This document shows, one piece after another, positions 1-10,542 of a stretch of 64,000 nucleotides of DNA. A model generated the notes under the pieces. That model saw only the letters and a program-made list of their open reading frames with translations, did no database searches and had not been told where the DNA came from. This stretch comes from Talinum fruticosum (taxonomy: Eukaryota; Streptophyta; Magnoliopsida; Caryophyllales; Talinaceae). Both the position numbers and the translations under genes were made by a program. The stretch covers positions 1,370,001 to 1,434,000 of the forward strand of contig JAITYX010000016.1 in NCBI GenBank assembly GCA_021018815.1. Direction: 5' to 3'. The first letter of the stretch is position 1. Each line of letters begins with the position of its first letter.

Positions 1-719
1 CCCAACCCGCGCGCTTCAACTCGGGTTCTCGGTCGGCTCGGGAGGTGTGCACCTTACTAAGATCGTATCAATTATCAAGGGGTTCCACTTTCGGATAATA
101 ACCTAGCAAGCAAGTTTTACTTATATTCTCTCCCCCGATTTCAAACTAAAATGAATTGAAATGCGCGCGCTCAATCAATGTGTTTCAAAATTATTTAATC
201 GTGCAGGAATGTTCGTACTGAGTTTCGACTCATTTTTCGAATTATTTTAATGTTTTTGTTTTAGGAAAAGCATACGTGAACAGTCCATTGCCTAAGAAGC
301 CTGATGGGAGCAAGACATGGTCTGGGTATGTCGTTATCATTGTGCTATGATGGGATTAGATGCTCACAAGTGATTCTCAACCTCATTAAATTCCGGGTTT
401 GACTTTGGAATGTAATTAAATATTGCGTATTTTCTACCGTAGACTGTTGTATTGGCTTGTCTAATGTATAAAGATTTAGCAGGACTCTACTGTGGGATTG
501 GTTTATTTATATTGCCGGGCTTGGCCCCGTGCAACATAACATTTAGTGCTTTCAAAGACTTACGCATAACCGATAAACACAGGGTGCTATGGTATTTTAT
601 TTTAGCCTTGTCCTATTATTAGGGCGGCGGTGACGCCTTCAGTCGCTAACTTCCGCTGCGACCTTACCTAATATTCTCAAATTAGGGAATTATTAAGTAA
701 TGGTAACCGGGGCGTTACA
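1..719 (-). mobile_element. Partial LTR of a Ty3/gypsy-type element, cut by the window edge
   Basis: Read on the minus strand this block starts with TGTAACGCCCC, a common start of plant Ty3/gypsy LTRs, at position 719 and runs out of the window at position 1. It abuts the RNase H remains of the neighbouring gypsy element at 720 with no integrase between. It does not match the LTR at 11234-11550, so it belongs to a different element that either inserted here or recombined here. The internal region of this element would lie to the left of the window. No coding sequence was recognised in it. Confidence 0.6.
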
Positions 720-1313
720 CTTGGGAGTGAGCTTTTTCGTGATCCGGAAGTAGCTCGTGGCAACATTGTCGGTCTTGATGATGAACTTAATCCCCAACAA
801 GTAATGCCTCTAAGTCCGGAGACAATGTACCACTCGCGGTCATTTCTTTTTCCCGCACCGTGTAATGCCTCTCTGTCTCATTGAGCTTTTGACTCTCAAA
901 GGTGACAGGATGACCTTCCTGTATTAGGATTCCTTCGATGGCGAAGTCGAAGCATCGGTGTGTAGCTCAAACGGCTTGTGGAGGTTGGGAAAAACTAGTA
1001 CCGACTCCTCGGTGATAGCCTTTTTCAAGGCTTCGAAGGCTTGTTGACATTCCGATCTCCAAGCCCATCCTCTTCCCTTGTTCAGCAAGTCGGTGAAAGG
1101 AGCGGCGATTGCGGAATAACTTTCAATAAACCCCTGGTAGTAGTTCACCAAGCTAAGGAAAGATCTTAGCTTGGTGACCTTAGCGGGTGGCTTCCACTCC
1201 TGTATGGACTTCACTTTTGAAGGATCCATCCGAATCCTTTCCTTGTCGACAATATGGCCCAAGAATAGCACCTCTTCTTGGGCGAAGGAGCACTTCTCCT
1301 TTTTAATGTACAA
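720..1313 (-). pseudogene. RNase H region of the old gypsy element, truncated
   Basis: The stretch 924-1313 translates to the end of RT and start of RNase H: it includes KKEKCSFAQEEVLFLGHIVD, RSFLSLVNYYQGFI, an ECQQAFEALKKAI segment and FELHTDAS, all standard Ty3/gypsy connection and RNase H motifs. Continuing down to 720, recognisable RNase H pieces (FESQKLNET, YTVREKEMTA) persist but with frame changes and a stop. The domain ends abruptly where the LTR begins at 719, so the C-terminal part and the integrase are gone. Confidence 0.8.
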
Positions 1314-1385
1314 CTCGGTTGTCCCTTAAGGTTGAGAACACTTTCCACAAGTGTTCCACATGCTACTTGAGAGTCTTACTAAAGA

Positions 1386-1836
1386 TGACAATGTTATCCA
1401 AGTAAACTATACAAAGCGATCAAGGTAAGGAGCAAGTACCTTATTCATGAGTGTATAGAATATGGTCGGTGCATTTGTGAGGCCAAAGGGCATGACCAGA
1501 AACTCGTACGATCCGTAGCGTGTGACACATGTCGTCTTTGCCTCATCTCCTTCGGCTATGCGAACTTGATAGTTCCCACTCCTCAAGTCCAACTTAGTGA
1601 AGTACTTTGCATCTCCCAGCTTGATTAAATAGATCATCGATGCAAGGAATTGGGTACTTGTTCTTGATAGTGACCTTGTTGAGTGCTCGATAGTCGATAC
1701 ACGTGCGAAGGTACCCATCGTGCTTCTTTTGAAAGAGAACTAGCGCACCGTAGGATGATTTCGAGGACGGATATACCCAAGCATCCGTAAGCTCCATCAA
1801 TTGTCTCCGTGGCTCCTCGAGCTCTGGAGGTGCCAT
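1386..1836 (-). pseudogene. Reverse transcriptase of the old gypsy element, broken
   Basis: Two overlapping frames together cover the Ty3/gypsy RT. 1594-1836 gives the start ([42 protein letters not shown]). 1407-1718 gives the middle ([32 protein letters not shown]). The frame changes between them. The active-site box, normally YLDD, reads YLDN just below 1420 and is preceded by an in-frame stop, so the last catalytic aspartate is lost. This is established RT family knowledge applied to visible residues; the enzyme cannot be functional. Confidence 0.85.
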
Positions 1837-1850
1837 GTAATAAGGGGCAA

Positions 1851-2477
1851 TTACAAGCGGTTTAGCCCCGACTCCAACTCAATCACATGATCGAACTCCC
1901 GTCTAGGAGGAAGTCTCCTTAGCGACTTAGCGGGCATCACATCCCGAAACTCGTCCAACACCTTTTGGATGACTTCTGGTGCTTGAACATCTTGGCCCCT
2001 CTCCTTCATCTTGAGGGTGGCGATGAAGGTTGGTTCCTTCTTCTTAATACCCTTAGAAAATTGAAGAGTGAAGAGCATTTTTCCCTCATCAATCTTCCTC
2101 TTCACTGGAACAACACAAGGTTGCCCATTTCCCATGATACACATCGTATTGGTGTAAGGCACCAAGAATGCCTTCACCATGTCGAGGAAATCTATTCCCA
2201 TGTAGAATTTTTTATCATCTAGGGAGCAACGGTGATGTCGGCCTTACCTTTCCACCTGCTCGATCTAGATTTTGGTGTCATGAGCAACACCTTTGATTTG
2301 GGAGACTCTTAACATTAACGCCCTTGACAAAGCCCTTCTCCTTGGTGTAAGAGAGACTCCTCGGCAAGCTCTTTGGCCATGTGGACCGTATCGGCTCCTC
2401 GTATCCAACATCGCTTGTAATGGCTTGCCATTGATGTGGGTTTCCACATACATGCGTCCACGAGGGTGTCCCTCCAC
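1851..2477 (-). pseudogene. Protease and protease-RT linker of the old gypsy element, broken
   Basis: 2265-2477 holds the start of the aspartic protease (ETHINGKPLQAMLDTRS): the usual DTGA active site reads DTRS, so the glycine is lost. 1851-2201 resumes after a frame change and carries the end of the protease (MGIDFLDMV, GNGQPCVVPV) and the linker before RT ([24 protein letters not shown]), which is typical of plant Ty3/gypsy polyproteins. It lies directly before the RT remains on the same strand. Confidence 0.75.
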
Positions 2478-2483
2478 TTTGGC

Positions 2484-3077
2484 TTAGATGGCATTGAGAA
2501 GCCTTATGGAAGCGAGCTTCCTTTCCTTTTGTCGCTCTTCCTCCATGACTAGAGCAACAAGCTTGTCCCTTTTCGGACACTCAAAGACTCGATGAGGTCC
2601 ATTACAAAGAAAGTAAGAGATCTCCTTCTTGGTGTGGCCCTCGTTGGACTTCCCTTTGTCCTTGTAGGAGGACGGTTTCCCCTTCTTGGGAGACTTGTCG
2701 CGGTCTCCCCCACTTTTGCTGTATTCCACTTTCTTGTTTTGTTCTTTAGAGGACTTAAACTTATAAAGTGACTCGGCGGTAGTAATTGCAGAGGTGAGGT
2801 CTTGTACTCCCCGCCTTTCGACTCCATCCTGGCCCATCCATACAGGCCATCGAGGAAATACATAAGGCATCTTGATCTCACATGGTGGGAATTTCCAAGC
2901 GTAGCTCTTGGAATTCTTTGACATGCGACCCTCTTTATGTTGGAGATGTCGAAGCTCGATCCGAATTTCTCGTTGGGCATCCGTGGGGTAGAACCGCTTC
3001 TTAAGTTCTTCCTTGAATGCCTCCCATGTAGTGACGCCGTCACAATACAGGAGCAATGTCTTTAAGGAAGAGGGAAG
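2484..3077 (-). pseudogene. gag, C-terminal part, of the old gypsy element
   Basis: The frame covers the gag core (TWEAFKEELKKRFYPTDAQ, then a REIRIELRHLQ segment), a lysine-rich stretch (SKEQNKKVEYSKS, KKGKPSSYKDKGKSN) and a degraded zinc knuckle (CNGPHRVFECPK), in which the first cysteine of CX2C reads F. The gene continues on the far side of the inserted element at 10543 and above: when the element and one copy of the 4-bp target duplication are ignored, the gag frame runs on across the junction. Stops upstream show it was already decaying or decayed later. Confidence 0.8.
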
Positions 3078-4552
3078 TGTTAACCCTCGTTTTTATCGAT
3101 TTTTAAGGCATTATTTAACCCAATTCCGTGATGATTTCAATGATATTTATTTAGTTTTGGGTTAGATTTTGCTCATTTTCTCTTTAAATCGTCACCTAAG
3201 CTCGTAAATCTCTTTATTTCAAGTTTTTGGGCTTAAATTTGAGAGATTCGAGACAAATTTGATGAAAAGCGATGAAGAGGGCCCAAGAGAAGGCAAGAAA
3301 GAAGCCTAAAACACATCAAAAGAAGTTGCACGGCCCTCAGTGCGAAGTTGCACAACCGTGCGGATCATCGAGCGAAGGGTTCGAAGTCAAAGAAGGCCAC
3401 ACGACCCTCAGTGCGAAGTCGCACAAGCCGTGCGAAATAGGCGAGAGTTCAGAGTTTTCGCACAGCCCTCGTGCGAAGTCGCACAGCCCCTGTGCGGAGT
3501 GGCTGTGCGAAATGGGCAGAGAGTTCGGAGTTTTCGCACAGCCCTCGTGTGAAGTCGCACAGCTGTCGAAACTGCAGCGAGAACTTCGCACGGTACCCGT
3601 GCGACTACTGCTTCCGCGGATATTTAAGTTTCCAAATTGTAATTTTTAGGGATCTTTTTCCGAATTCTAAATTTTAGCTAGGGTTTTCGAGAGGCAGCTC
3701 CCAAAAGTAGAATCAAGAACACTAAATTCTAATTTTCTACTTCAAGTTTATGTATGATTGAATCGCTTCAAGTTTTTATTCGGTAATCGTAATTTCCTCT
3801 CTTTATCCTTTCTTCACAATTTCTTTTCGTTTCTCTATCGCTATGTTCCCTAAATTCTGTCAATTGTTTAGTACCATGTTTAGGGGCTAATTTCTCCACT
3901 TAGGTTGGGATTGATCCCTATTATGCCTTGATAATCATGAATTGAGTACCAATTGAATTATTCTATGCTTGTTAGGTTAGAATTCACTTTGCTCATCACT
4001 TTTCGTTGATTGCCTCGAAAGATGACTCATATGTTTTTATTAGGGTTTTGTAAACATCGAAAGATGAAAACTTACCTAGAATGACATTATGAACGATTAG
4101 AACTTCAATATGAAAATAACTAAGGTTTTAATCGGGGTTGTGAGATGCATTCTTTGTGATTTTGCTCTTTGTTAGTCTCATGAAAATAGGCGATTAGATT
4201 GTGCAAGATTAGTCTTTGACCTTCGAAAGTAGGCGAAGATAGGTTTAATTTGGTGTCTCCCTCTTCTAAACTGCTAGCATAGGCAAATTTCAAGCGGTAT
4301 TTGATGTTGATTTCAGGCATAGTAGTGTGATTAATATAAATCTAAGGCTTGTTGTTCATTGATCTCTCATAGTTATTTTGTTTTTAGTTGAATCCAAAAA
4401 CCAAATCACTCGTCGAACCGAGTTTTTACCTAGATTAGAGTTTTTAGGTGGGTTTAGTATTTGAAAACGAGTTCCTTGTGGACACGACCCGTACTTGCTC
4501 GGTTCCTAGCTACGACTACATTGTACACTTGCGGTAAATATTTCTCTCAACA
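3078..4552 (+). repeat. 5' LTR of the Athila-type element
   Basis: The 1475-bp LTR starts TGTTAACCCTCG and ends TTTCTCTCAACA. Its middle (about 3320-3610) is unusually GC-rich and full of short inverted repeats of the form GTGCGA-AG-TCGCAC. Near the end is the box TGTACACTTGCGGT, which recurs at the same place in the other LTRs of this window. The second copy is at 9041-10542 and a third at 57693-59380. Open frames in the middle section are by-products of the repeats. Confidence 0.9.
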
Positions 4553-4558
4553 AGTTTT

Positions 4559-4576
4559 TGGCGCCGTTGTCGGAGA
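4559..4576 (+). promoter_or_regulatory. Primer binding site, tRNA-Asp type
   Basis: TGGCGCCGTTGTCGGAGA lies seven bases after the 5' LTR end. The usual Athila/Tat primer site complementary to tRNA-Asp reads TGGCGCCGTTGCCGGGGA, so there are two differences. This places the element in the Athila/Tat group and marks the LTR boundary. Confidence 0.8.
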
Positions 4577-4705
4577 ACTTTGTTCTTTTGAGTACTAAAT
4601 TTTCTTTTAGACTTGAAACTAGGTCTTGTGTTCTTGTCTCAAAGCACCTATCTTTTCTTGATTTCGCTTGAACCCGTTTACGCTCCGTATAGTTCTTGTT
4701 TTTGT

Positions 4706-5805
4706 ATGCGGAGGAGGAGTCGAAGAGGGAGAGAAATTGTCCCACTTGACCCCGAAATCGAAGCAACAAGCAAGATTAATAAGCGCAGCTGTGAGAAGGC
4801 GGAGAAGAGAGGAAAGGATGGCGGTGCAAGGACCGCAACCGAGACCGCTAGGAGACTATGCCATCCCTAGTGCATCCGGGGCAATTTTGGCTATCGTTGG
4901 GCCGAATGTCGCCGCAGAGGACTTTGAGGTGAAGATGTCGCTCATTCACTTTGTGCGGCAAGATGCATTTGGAGGGCTTCCTAGCGAAGATGCATGTGGA
5001 ACTCGTGAAGATCAACAACTTCACCGATGAAGCCCTCCGCCTTAAGCTCTTTCCCTTCTCCTTAAAGGATAGACCCAAGGATTGGTTGCTGAATGAGGAT
5101 CTCAACAAGTACGCCACTTGGGAAGCTTTGTCAAAGGAGTTTATGGCAAAGTTCTTTCCCCAAGCAAGACCGCGAAATTGAGGAACGCTATCTCCACCTT
5201 TTGCTTGGAGGATAGAGAGTCACTTTATGAGGCTTGGGAGCATTATAAAGATCTCCAAAAGAAGTGTCCTCACCACGGCATTCCCGAATGGATGCTACTG
5301 CAGACTTTTTACAATGGGCTACCTCCCAGCATTCGGATTTCTATAGATGCAGTCACAGGAGGTGCCCTAATGGCTAAGGGTGAAGGTGAAGGTGAAGCCA
5401 AAGCCCTTAATGAGAACATGGCTTCCAACAGCTATCATTGAAGCAGTGAAAAGTTGGTTTCGAAGAAAGGAGGGATACATCGATTGATTCTATAGCCCTT
5501 CTAGCTAGCAAAGTGGAAGCTCTCGATCGAAGTTAGAACAAGTGAGTATAGTGTCTACTTCCAGTGGTTCCTCAAGTGCCGCAAATGAGGGATACGTATT
5601 TTGTGAAATATGTGGAGTACAAGGGCATGTGGCCGCTAAGTGCCAAGTTGATTTTCAAACTGTTGAGCAAGCCAATGCCTTGCAGAACTTCAATTCTAAA
5701 CCTCAAAATGATCCATACTCTCAAACCAACAACCCCGGATTAAGGAATCACCCCAATTTTTCTTACAGGAATAACAATCCTATGCCACCTGGTTTTCAGC
5801 TCTAG
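4706..5805 (+). pseudogene. gag of the Athila-type element, frameshifted
   Basis: Gag can be followed through at least four frame segments. The N-terminus (MRRRSRRGREIVPLDPEIE) lies at 4706. Then come GDYAIPSA and FGGLPSEDA (4818-5030), LRLKLFPFSLKDRPKDWL (to 5160), SKTAKLRNAISTF, SLYEAWEHYKDL, KKCPHHGIPEW, TFYNGLPP and GGALMAK (5165-5441), and a final segment with the zinc knuckle CEICGVQGHVAAKC (5602-5643), a complete CX2CX4HX4C. These are the standard gag blocks of Athila/Tat elements. Frame changes between segments mean no full-length Gag is made from this copy. Confidence 0.85.
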
Positions 5806-6268
5806 GGCCTCCTTCAATCCAAGCACCTTAACCCCCACCTCGAAGTCAAATCTAGAGAGCCTAATGGAAAACTTCATTCAAACACAAGTATAGAACAAAT
5901 GAGGCATTGGGTGAATCTATCAAGTAATTGACTTCTAAGTTTGAGGGCATGTCTACTCACCACAAGATCCTAGAGACCCAAATATCCCAAATAGCACAAC
6001 AAGTGAGCCATCTTTCTAGACCTCAAGGGCATTTACCGAGCCAGCCAGAGATCAATCCTAGGGCCCATGTCAATGCCTGTTCAAACCTCGTAGCGCAGAG
6101 TTAGTAGAGAGTCTTGTTATGATTTTGCAGGAAGACAAGCACGAGTATCACTCAGGTTGATCAGCATAGCCCAATTCGAGTTCGAGATGAGCATGCCCCC
6201 AAAACACCTCCCGTACGCCCATATCGGCCACATGTACCATATCCTCGGAGATTGTTGGAGCCTAATTT

Positions 6269-7070
6269 TTGAAATTTGTTGATATATTGAAGAAGGTCTA
6301 CATCAACATGCCATTCTTGGAGGCTATTAAGGAGACACCCTCTTATCTTAAGTTTTTAAGGGAGATTCTCTCCAAGAAGACTAAGTTAGAGGATGTTTCG
6401 GTAGTAAGCATGGGGAGGTATGCGGTGCGGTTCTACAGAGCAAGTCACCTTCTAAACTGCAAGATCCGAGAAGTTTTTCTATTCCTTACTCAATTGAGGG
6501 AGTGCAAATTGATAGAGCCCTTTGTGATCTCGGAGCAAGTATGAGCGTGATGCCACTTCCACTCTATAGGAAGCTTCGACTAGGTGATCTCGCAACCCAC
6601 AAATATCTCCGTTCAACTCACGGATCAGCTCTGTTCGATGCCCCATGGGTATTTTGGAGGATGTACCTATTCAAGTAAGGAAATTTGTTGTTCCCTGTGA
6701 TTTTGTGGTGATGGATATGGATGAGAGCATCCGAGTCCCTATTATTTTAGGGAGACCATTTCCGGCAACTGCAGGAGCTGTGATTGATGTACTGCAGGGA
6801 AGATCTCCTTTCACATCCGTGGTGCAAGTGTTGATTTCTTCCTCCCACCACCATCTCTACCCTTGGCTCCTGTTCCCAGCCCTGCAGCTTGATTTGATAT
6901 CTACACATGGGATGAGCCACACACGCCGACCCACTCCACCGGACTTGCCCACCGAAGCCGATATTAGGTTTGCTCGTAGTGTTGATCATGATGAGGAGGT
7001 AATGAATTTCATGTCACAAGACCATTCTTCACTTTATCCTCATCCTCAGTCCTCATTGTCTACTGTTTGA
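6269..7070 (+). pseudogene. Retropepsin-like protease region of the Athila-type element, broken
   Basis: The region before the protease is recognisable at 6269 (MKFVDILKKVYINMPFLEAI, then a FLREILSKKTKLEDV segment). The active site appears near 6506-6596 in another frame as RALCDLGAS followed by MPLPLYRKL; DLGAS is the usual Athila form of the D-T/S-G-A motif. The frame changes again at 6645 ([20 protein letters not shown], then [13 protein letters not shown] wording [12 protein letters not shown]). The end is followed by noncoding sequence, not by RT. Confidence 0.75.
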
Positions 7071-9028
7071 GGTAAGGGTCAAGCTTAAGGACCTTAAACA
7101 AGCGTTTCTTGGGAGGCAACCCAAGCATTTTTATTGCTTTCAAAAAAAACAAAAAAATCTCTCCCTCCCACCCTTATTACAATTTCCCCGTTGTTTGTTG
7201 GCTTTTTTCCCTTTCCTTTCTTTTCTTGCCCTTTTTCATTGAGGACAATGCAAGAGTTAAGCATGGGGAGTAGCTTGCAGCTTTTGGATGATGTTTTAAG
7301 GATGGTAGGGATGGATTTGCATTCATTTAGGTTGCATTCATGTAATTTCTTAGGATTACTTTTTCATTTTTTTTTCACCTTTTTGTTTATCATATAGTTC
7401 TAAGCATATAGGTTAGAATCTTTGCATTACTTATATTTTTGTTCTTCTTTTTGATCTTGGTTTATTTGAGGAATTATGGAGGAGGGAAATTCATAAACTT
7501 TTAAGGTAAACACGCTTCATCCCTTCTTTCATTCTCTTCTACGTGAGGTATCTTTGTTAGTTAGTTTTTATTGCTTTAAAAAATTTAAAAATCCCAAAAA
7601 CAGTTTTGAAAACCCCTCTCGTGATGATGATGTGAATTGTGATAGTTGATCTTTGGACGTGATTATGCATGATTTGATTGCCCATTCTTGGTAGAAACTT
7701 TGTATGGAAATGAACTTGCAAATGAATTTGATTGTGATGTCTTAACTTGCTTGTCGGTGTCTTTGAGAATTTATTTGCATGATTGGTAAACTTAAGCATT
7801 TGGTAAATCTTTGAGCTAGTTGTTGACTGTGGTGGATAAGCCCGTGAGACTTTGAGCCTTATAGACTAATTCATTAGTTTAGTCTCATGTTCATTCTTTG
7901 TGTGACTCTTCCTTGATGCATACCTCTAGAACTTGCTCTATTTCTCTTTGAGACCGCACTTGGCATATGCATTGTGTAACATGATAGAGGCATTCGTTTG
8001 TTTTCAAGCTACATGAGCCAAAAAGTCATCCCATTCATTTATACCATTTTGCTACTCCTTTGAGCTTTAACCTATCTCTTGATACACCTGCATCCACTTT
8101 ACCTTTGGCCTTTATACATTTCCTATACCAAAGCCAGGTCTAGTGGAGCAATACTTATTAGGTAGTTTTGGTCCGAATGATGGAGTGTCCTATTCAGTTT
8201 GTAGTTTGATTTCGGGACCCGTGTTGAAAAAAAAATGATAAGTTCCCCTTTTAGACTCTTTTGGAATTCAGTAGTGTTTATGATTCCCATGCCAATTATA
8301 TATATTCCTGAAAGTTTTGAATATTTGAAAAAAAAGAATGAAAAGAAAGAAAAATTGAAAAAAAAAGAAGTGAAGAAATAAGTGGTTGGCATGTGGAAAG
8401 TTCAAAAAAGTTGTATGCTCATTCCAAAAGTTGTCTTAAAGCATGTTGTGCTTAAAGATGAATTGGGAGAAAGTTTTTAGTCATGTTTGGAAGTGTTTTT
8501 TGCTCCTTAACTGTTAGGCCTCAGCTATCTAGCTCCACATATCCCAAATTGGTTCCCCTTTCTACCAATGAGCCTTGGCCACATTACAAGCTTTGAAAAA
8601 CCTCTTGATTGCACTTGCATTTTTGCCTTTATAGTGGTGGAGAATGAGAATACGATCAAGCCTATGGTAGGTTGTGTTTTGGAAAGAGATGTTGAGAGAA
8701 ACCTCAAAAGAAATTTCAAATGAGATGGAGTGATCCACATTTCCTAAAGTGAGGTTCCACCAGTCAAGCTAGTTCGCCATTTGTTTGAGGGCGTCATGAA
8801 TATTATTCTATTTCAATATGAGACAATTATTCATTGCAACCAAGCATTGTAGTCATTGAAGTTTTCAGGCAAGTTTTCATGGAAGTATGATACTTTGAAT
8901 AGGTTGTCTTCGTGTATGGTCATCCCCATTGATTGAACTATTAACTCGTCACCTAAAGAGGGTGAATGCGAGATTTTAACCCCAGGATTATTAATTGACA
9001 GTTTTGCTTGGGGACAAGCAAGAGCTAA
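7071..9028 (+). other. Internal region of the Athila-type element without pol
   Basis: No RT, RNase H, integrase or envelope-like frame can be read in these 2 kb. The start (GTCAAGCTTAAGGACC, then CTTGGGAGGCAACCCAAG) and the phrase GCAAGAGTTAAGCATGGGG at 7249 are familiar from the region after the polyprotein in Athila/Tat elements. A second copy of the latter phrase stands at the real polypurine tract at 9029, so the region may contain an internal duplication of the tract. Confidence 0.6.
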
Positions 9029-9040
9029 GCATGGGGGAGT
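9029..9040 (+). promoter_or_regulatory. Polypurine tract before the 3' LTR
   Basis: GCATGGGGGAGT directly precedes TGTTAAACC of the 3' LTR. A purine run at this place primes plus-strand DNA synthesis in LTR retrotransposons. Confidence 0.7.
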
Positions 9041-10542
9041 TGTTAAACCTCGTTTTTATCGGTTTTTAAGGCATTATTTAACCCAATTCCATGATGATTT
9101 CAATGATGTTTATTTAGTTTTGGGTTAGATTTTGCTCATTTTCTCTTTATCATCACCTAAGCTCGTAAATCTCTTTATTTTAGGTTTTTGGGCTTAAATT
9201 TGGGAGATTCGAGACAAATTTGATGAAAAGATATGAAGAGGAGAGTTCGGGCCCAAAAGGAGGCAAGAAAGAAGCCTAAAACACATCAAGAGAAGTTGCA
9301 CGGCCCTCGTGCGAAGTTGCACGACCCCTCGTGCGAAGTTGCACAATCGTGCGGATCATTAGGCGAAGGGTTCGAAGTCAAAGAAGGTCGCACGGCCCCT
9401 TGTGCGAAGTCGCACGAGCTGTGCGAAATGGGCAGAGAGTTCAGAGTTTTCGCACGGCCCTCAGTGCGAGCCGCACGAGCTGTGCGAAATGGGCGAGAGT
9501 TCGAGTTTCGCACTGCCCCCGTGCAAAGTCACATAGGCTGTGCGAAAGTGCGGTAGAACTTCGCCTCGTGCGAACCTTGCACGGTCGTGCGACTCACTGT
9601 TTCCGCGGATATTTAAGTTTCCAAATTGTAATTTTGAGGGATCTTTTTCCGTAATTATAAATTTTAGCTAAGGTTTTCGAGAGGTAGCCCCCAAAAGGAG
9701 ACTCAAGAACACTCAATTCTAATTTTGTACTTCAAGTTTATGTATGATTGAATCGCTTCAAGTTTTTATTCGATAAAATCTAATTTCTTCTCTTTATCCT
9801 TTCTTCACAATTTCTCTTCATTTCTCCATCGCTATGTTCCCTAAATTCTGTCAATTGTTTAGTACTATGTTTAGGGGCTAATTTCTCCACTTAGGTTGGG
9901 ATTGATCCCTATTATGCCTTGATAATCATGAATTGAGTACCAATTGAATTGTTCTATGCTTGTTAGGTTAGAATTCATTTCGCTCATCACTTTTTCGTTG
10001 ATTGCCTCGAAAGATGACTCATATGTTTTTATTAGGGTTTTGTAAACATCGAAAGATGAAAACTTACCTAGAATGACGTTATGAACGATTAGAACTTCAA
10101 TATGAAAATAATTAAGGTTTTAATTGGGGTTGTGAGATGCATTCTTTGTGATTTTGCTCTTTGTTAATCCCATGAAAATAGGCGATTAGATTGTGCAAGA
10201 TTAGTCTTTGACCTTCGAAAGTAGGCAAAGATAGGTTTAATTTGGTGTCTCCCTCTTCTAAATTGCTAGCATAGGCAAATTTCAAGCGATATTTGATGTT
10301 GATTTCAGGCATAGTTGTGTGATTAATCCCAATCTAAGGCTTGTTGTTCATTGATCTCTCATAGTTATTTTGTTTTAGTTGAATCCAAAAACCAAATCAC
10401 TCGTCGAATTGAGTTTTTACCAAGATTATAGTTTTTAGGTGGGTTTAGTATTTGAAAACGAGTTCCTTGTGGACACAACCCGTACTTGCCGGTTCCTAGC
10501 TACAGCTACACCGTGTACTTGCGGTAAATATTTCTCTCAACA
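9041..10542 (+). repeat. 3' LTR of the Athila-type element
   Basis: This 1502-bp copy matches the 5' LTR along its length, with scattered base changes and small indels, mostly in the GC-rich hairpin section (about 9290-9600). It ends CTCTCAACA at 10542, directly followed by the target duplication GAAG. Percent identity of the two LTRs would date the insertion but was not computed here. Confidence 0.9.

Larger units (their letters stand above)
3078..10542 (+). mobile_element. Athila-type Ty3/gypsy element with gag and protease but no pol
   Basis: Two direct LTRs of one family (3078-4552 and 9041-10542) start with TGTTAA and end with CTCAACA. Between them lie a tRNA-Asp-like primer site at 4559, gag, a protease and about 2 kb without any RT or integrase. 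The target duplication is GAAG on both sides (3074-3077 and 10543-10546), one base shorter than usual. The host site is the gag gene of the older minus-strand element. Gag wording is that of Athila/Tat lineage elements. Lack of RT, RNase H and integrase makes it non-autonomous; gag is also frameshifted. Confidence 0.9.

Noticed and set aside
265..327. Exon-like stretch with TTTTAG before and GGTATGT after, open for about 28 codons
   Set aside because: It lies inside an LTR, has no recognised homology and is too short.
3272..3677. Several open frames on both strands in the LTR
   Set aside because: They result from the GC-rich inverted repeats, and matching frames in the sister LTR are not conserved in length or frame.
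9290..9600. Short regularly recurring GC-rich words resembling a CRISPR array
   Set aside because: No constant repeat-spacer structure, the unit is a 14-bp inverted repeat in an LTR, and the DNA is plant nuclear.
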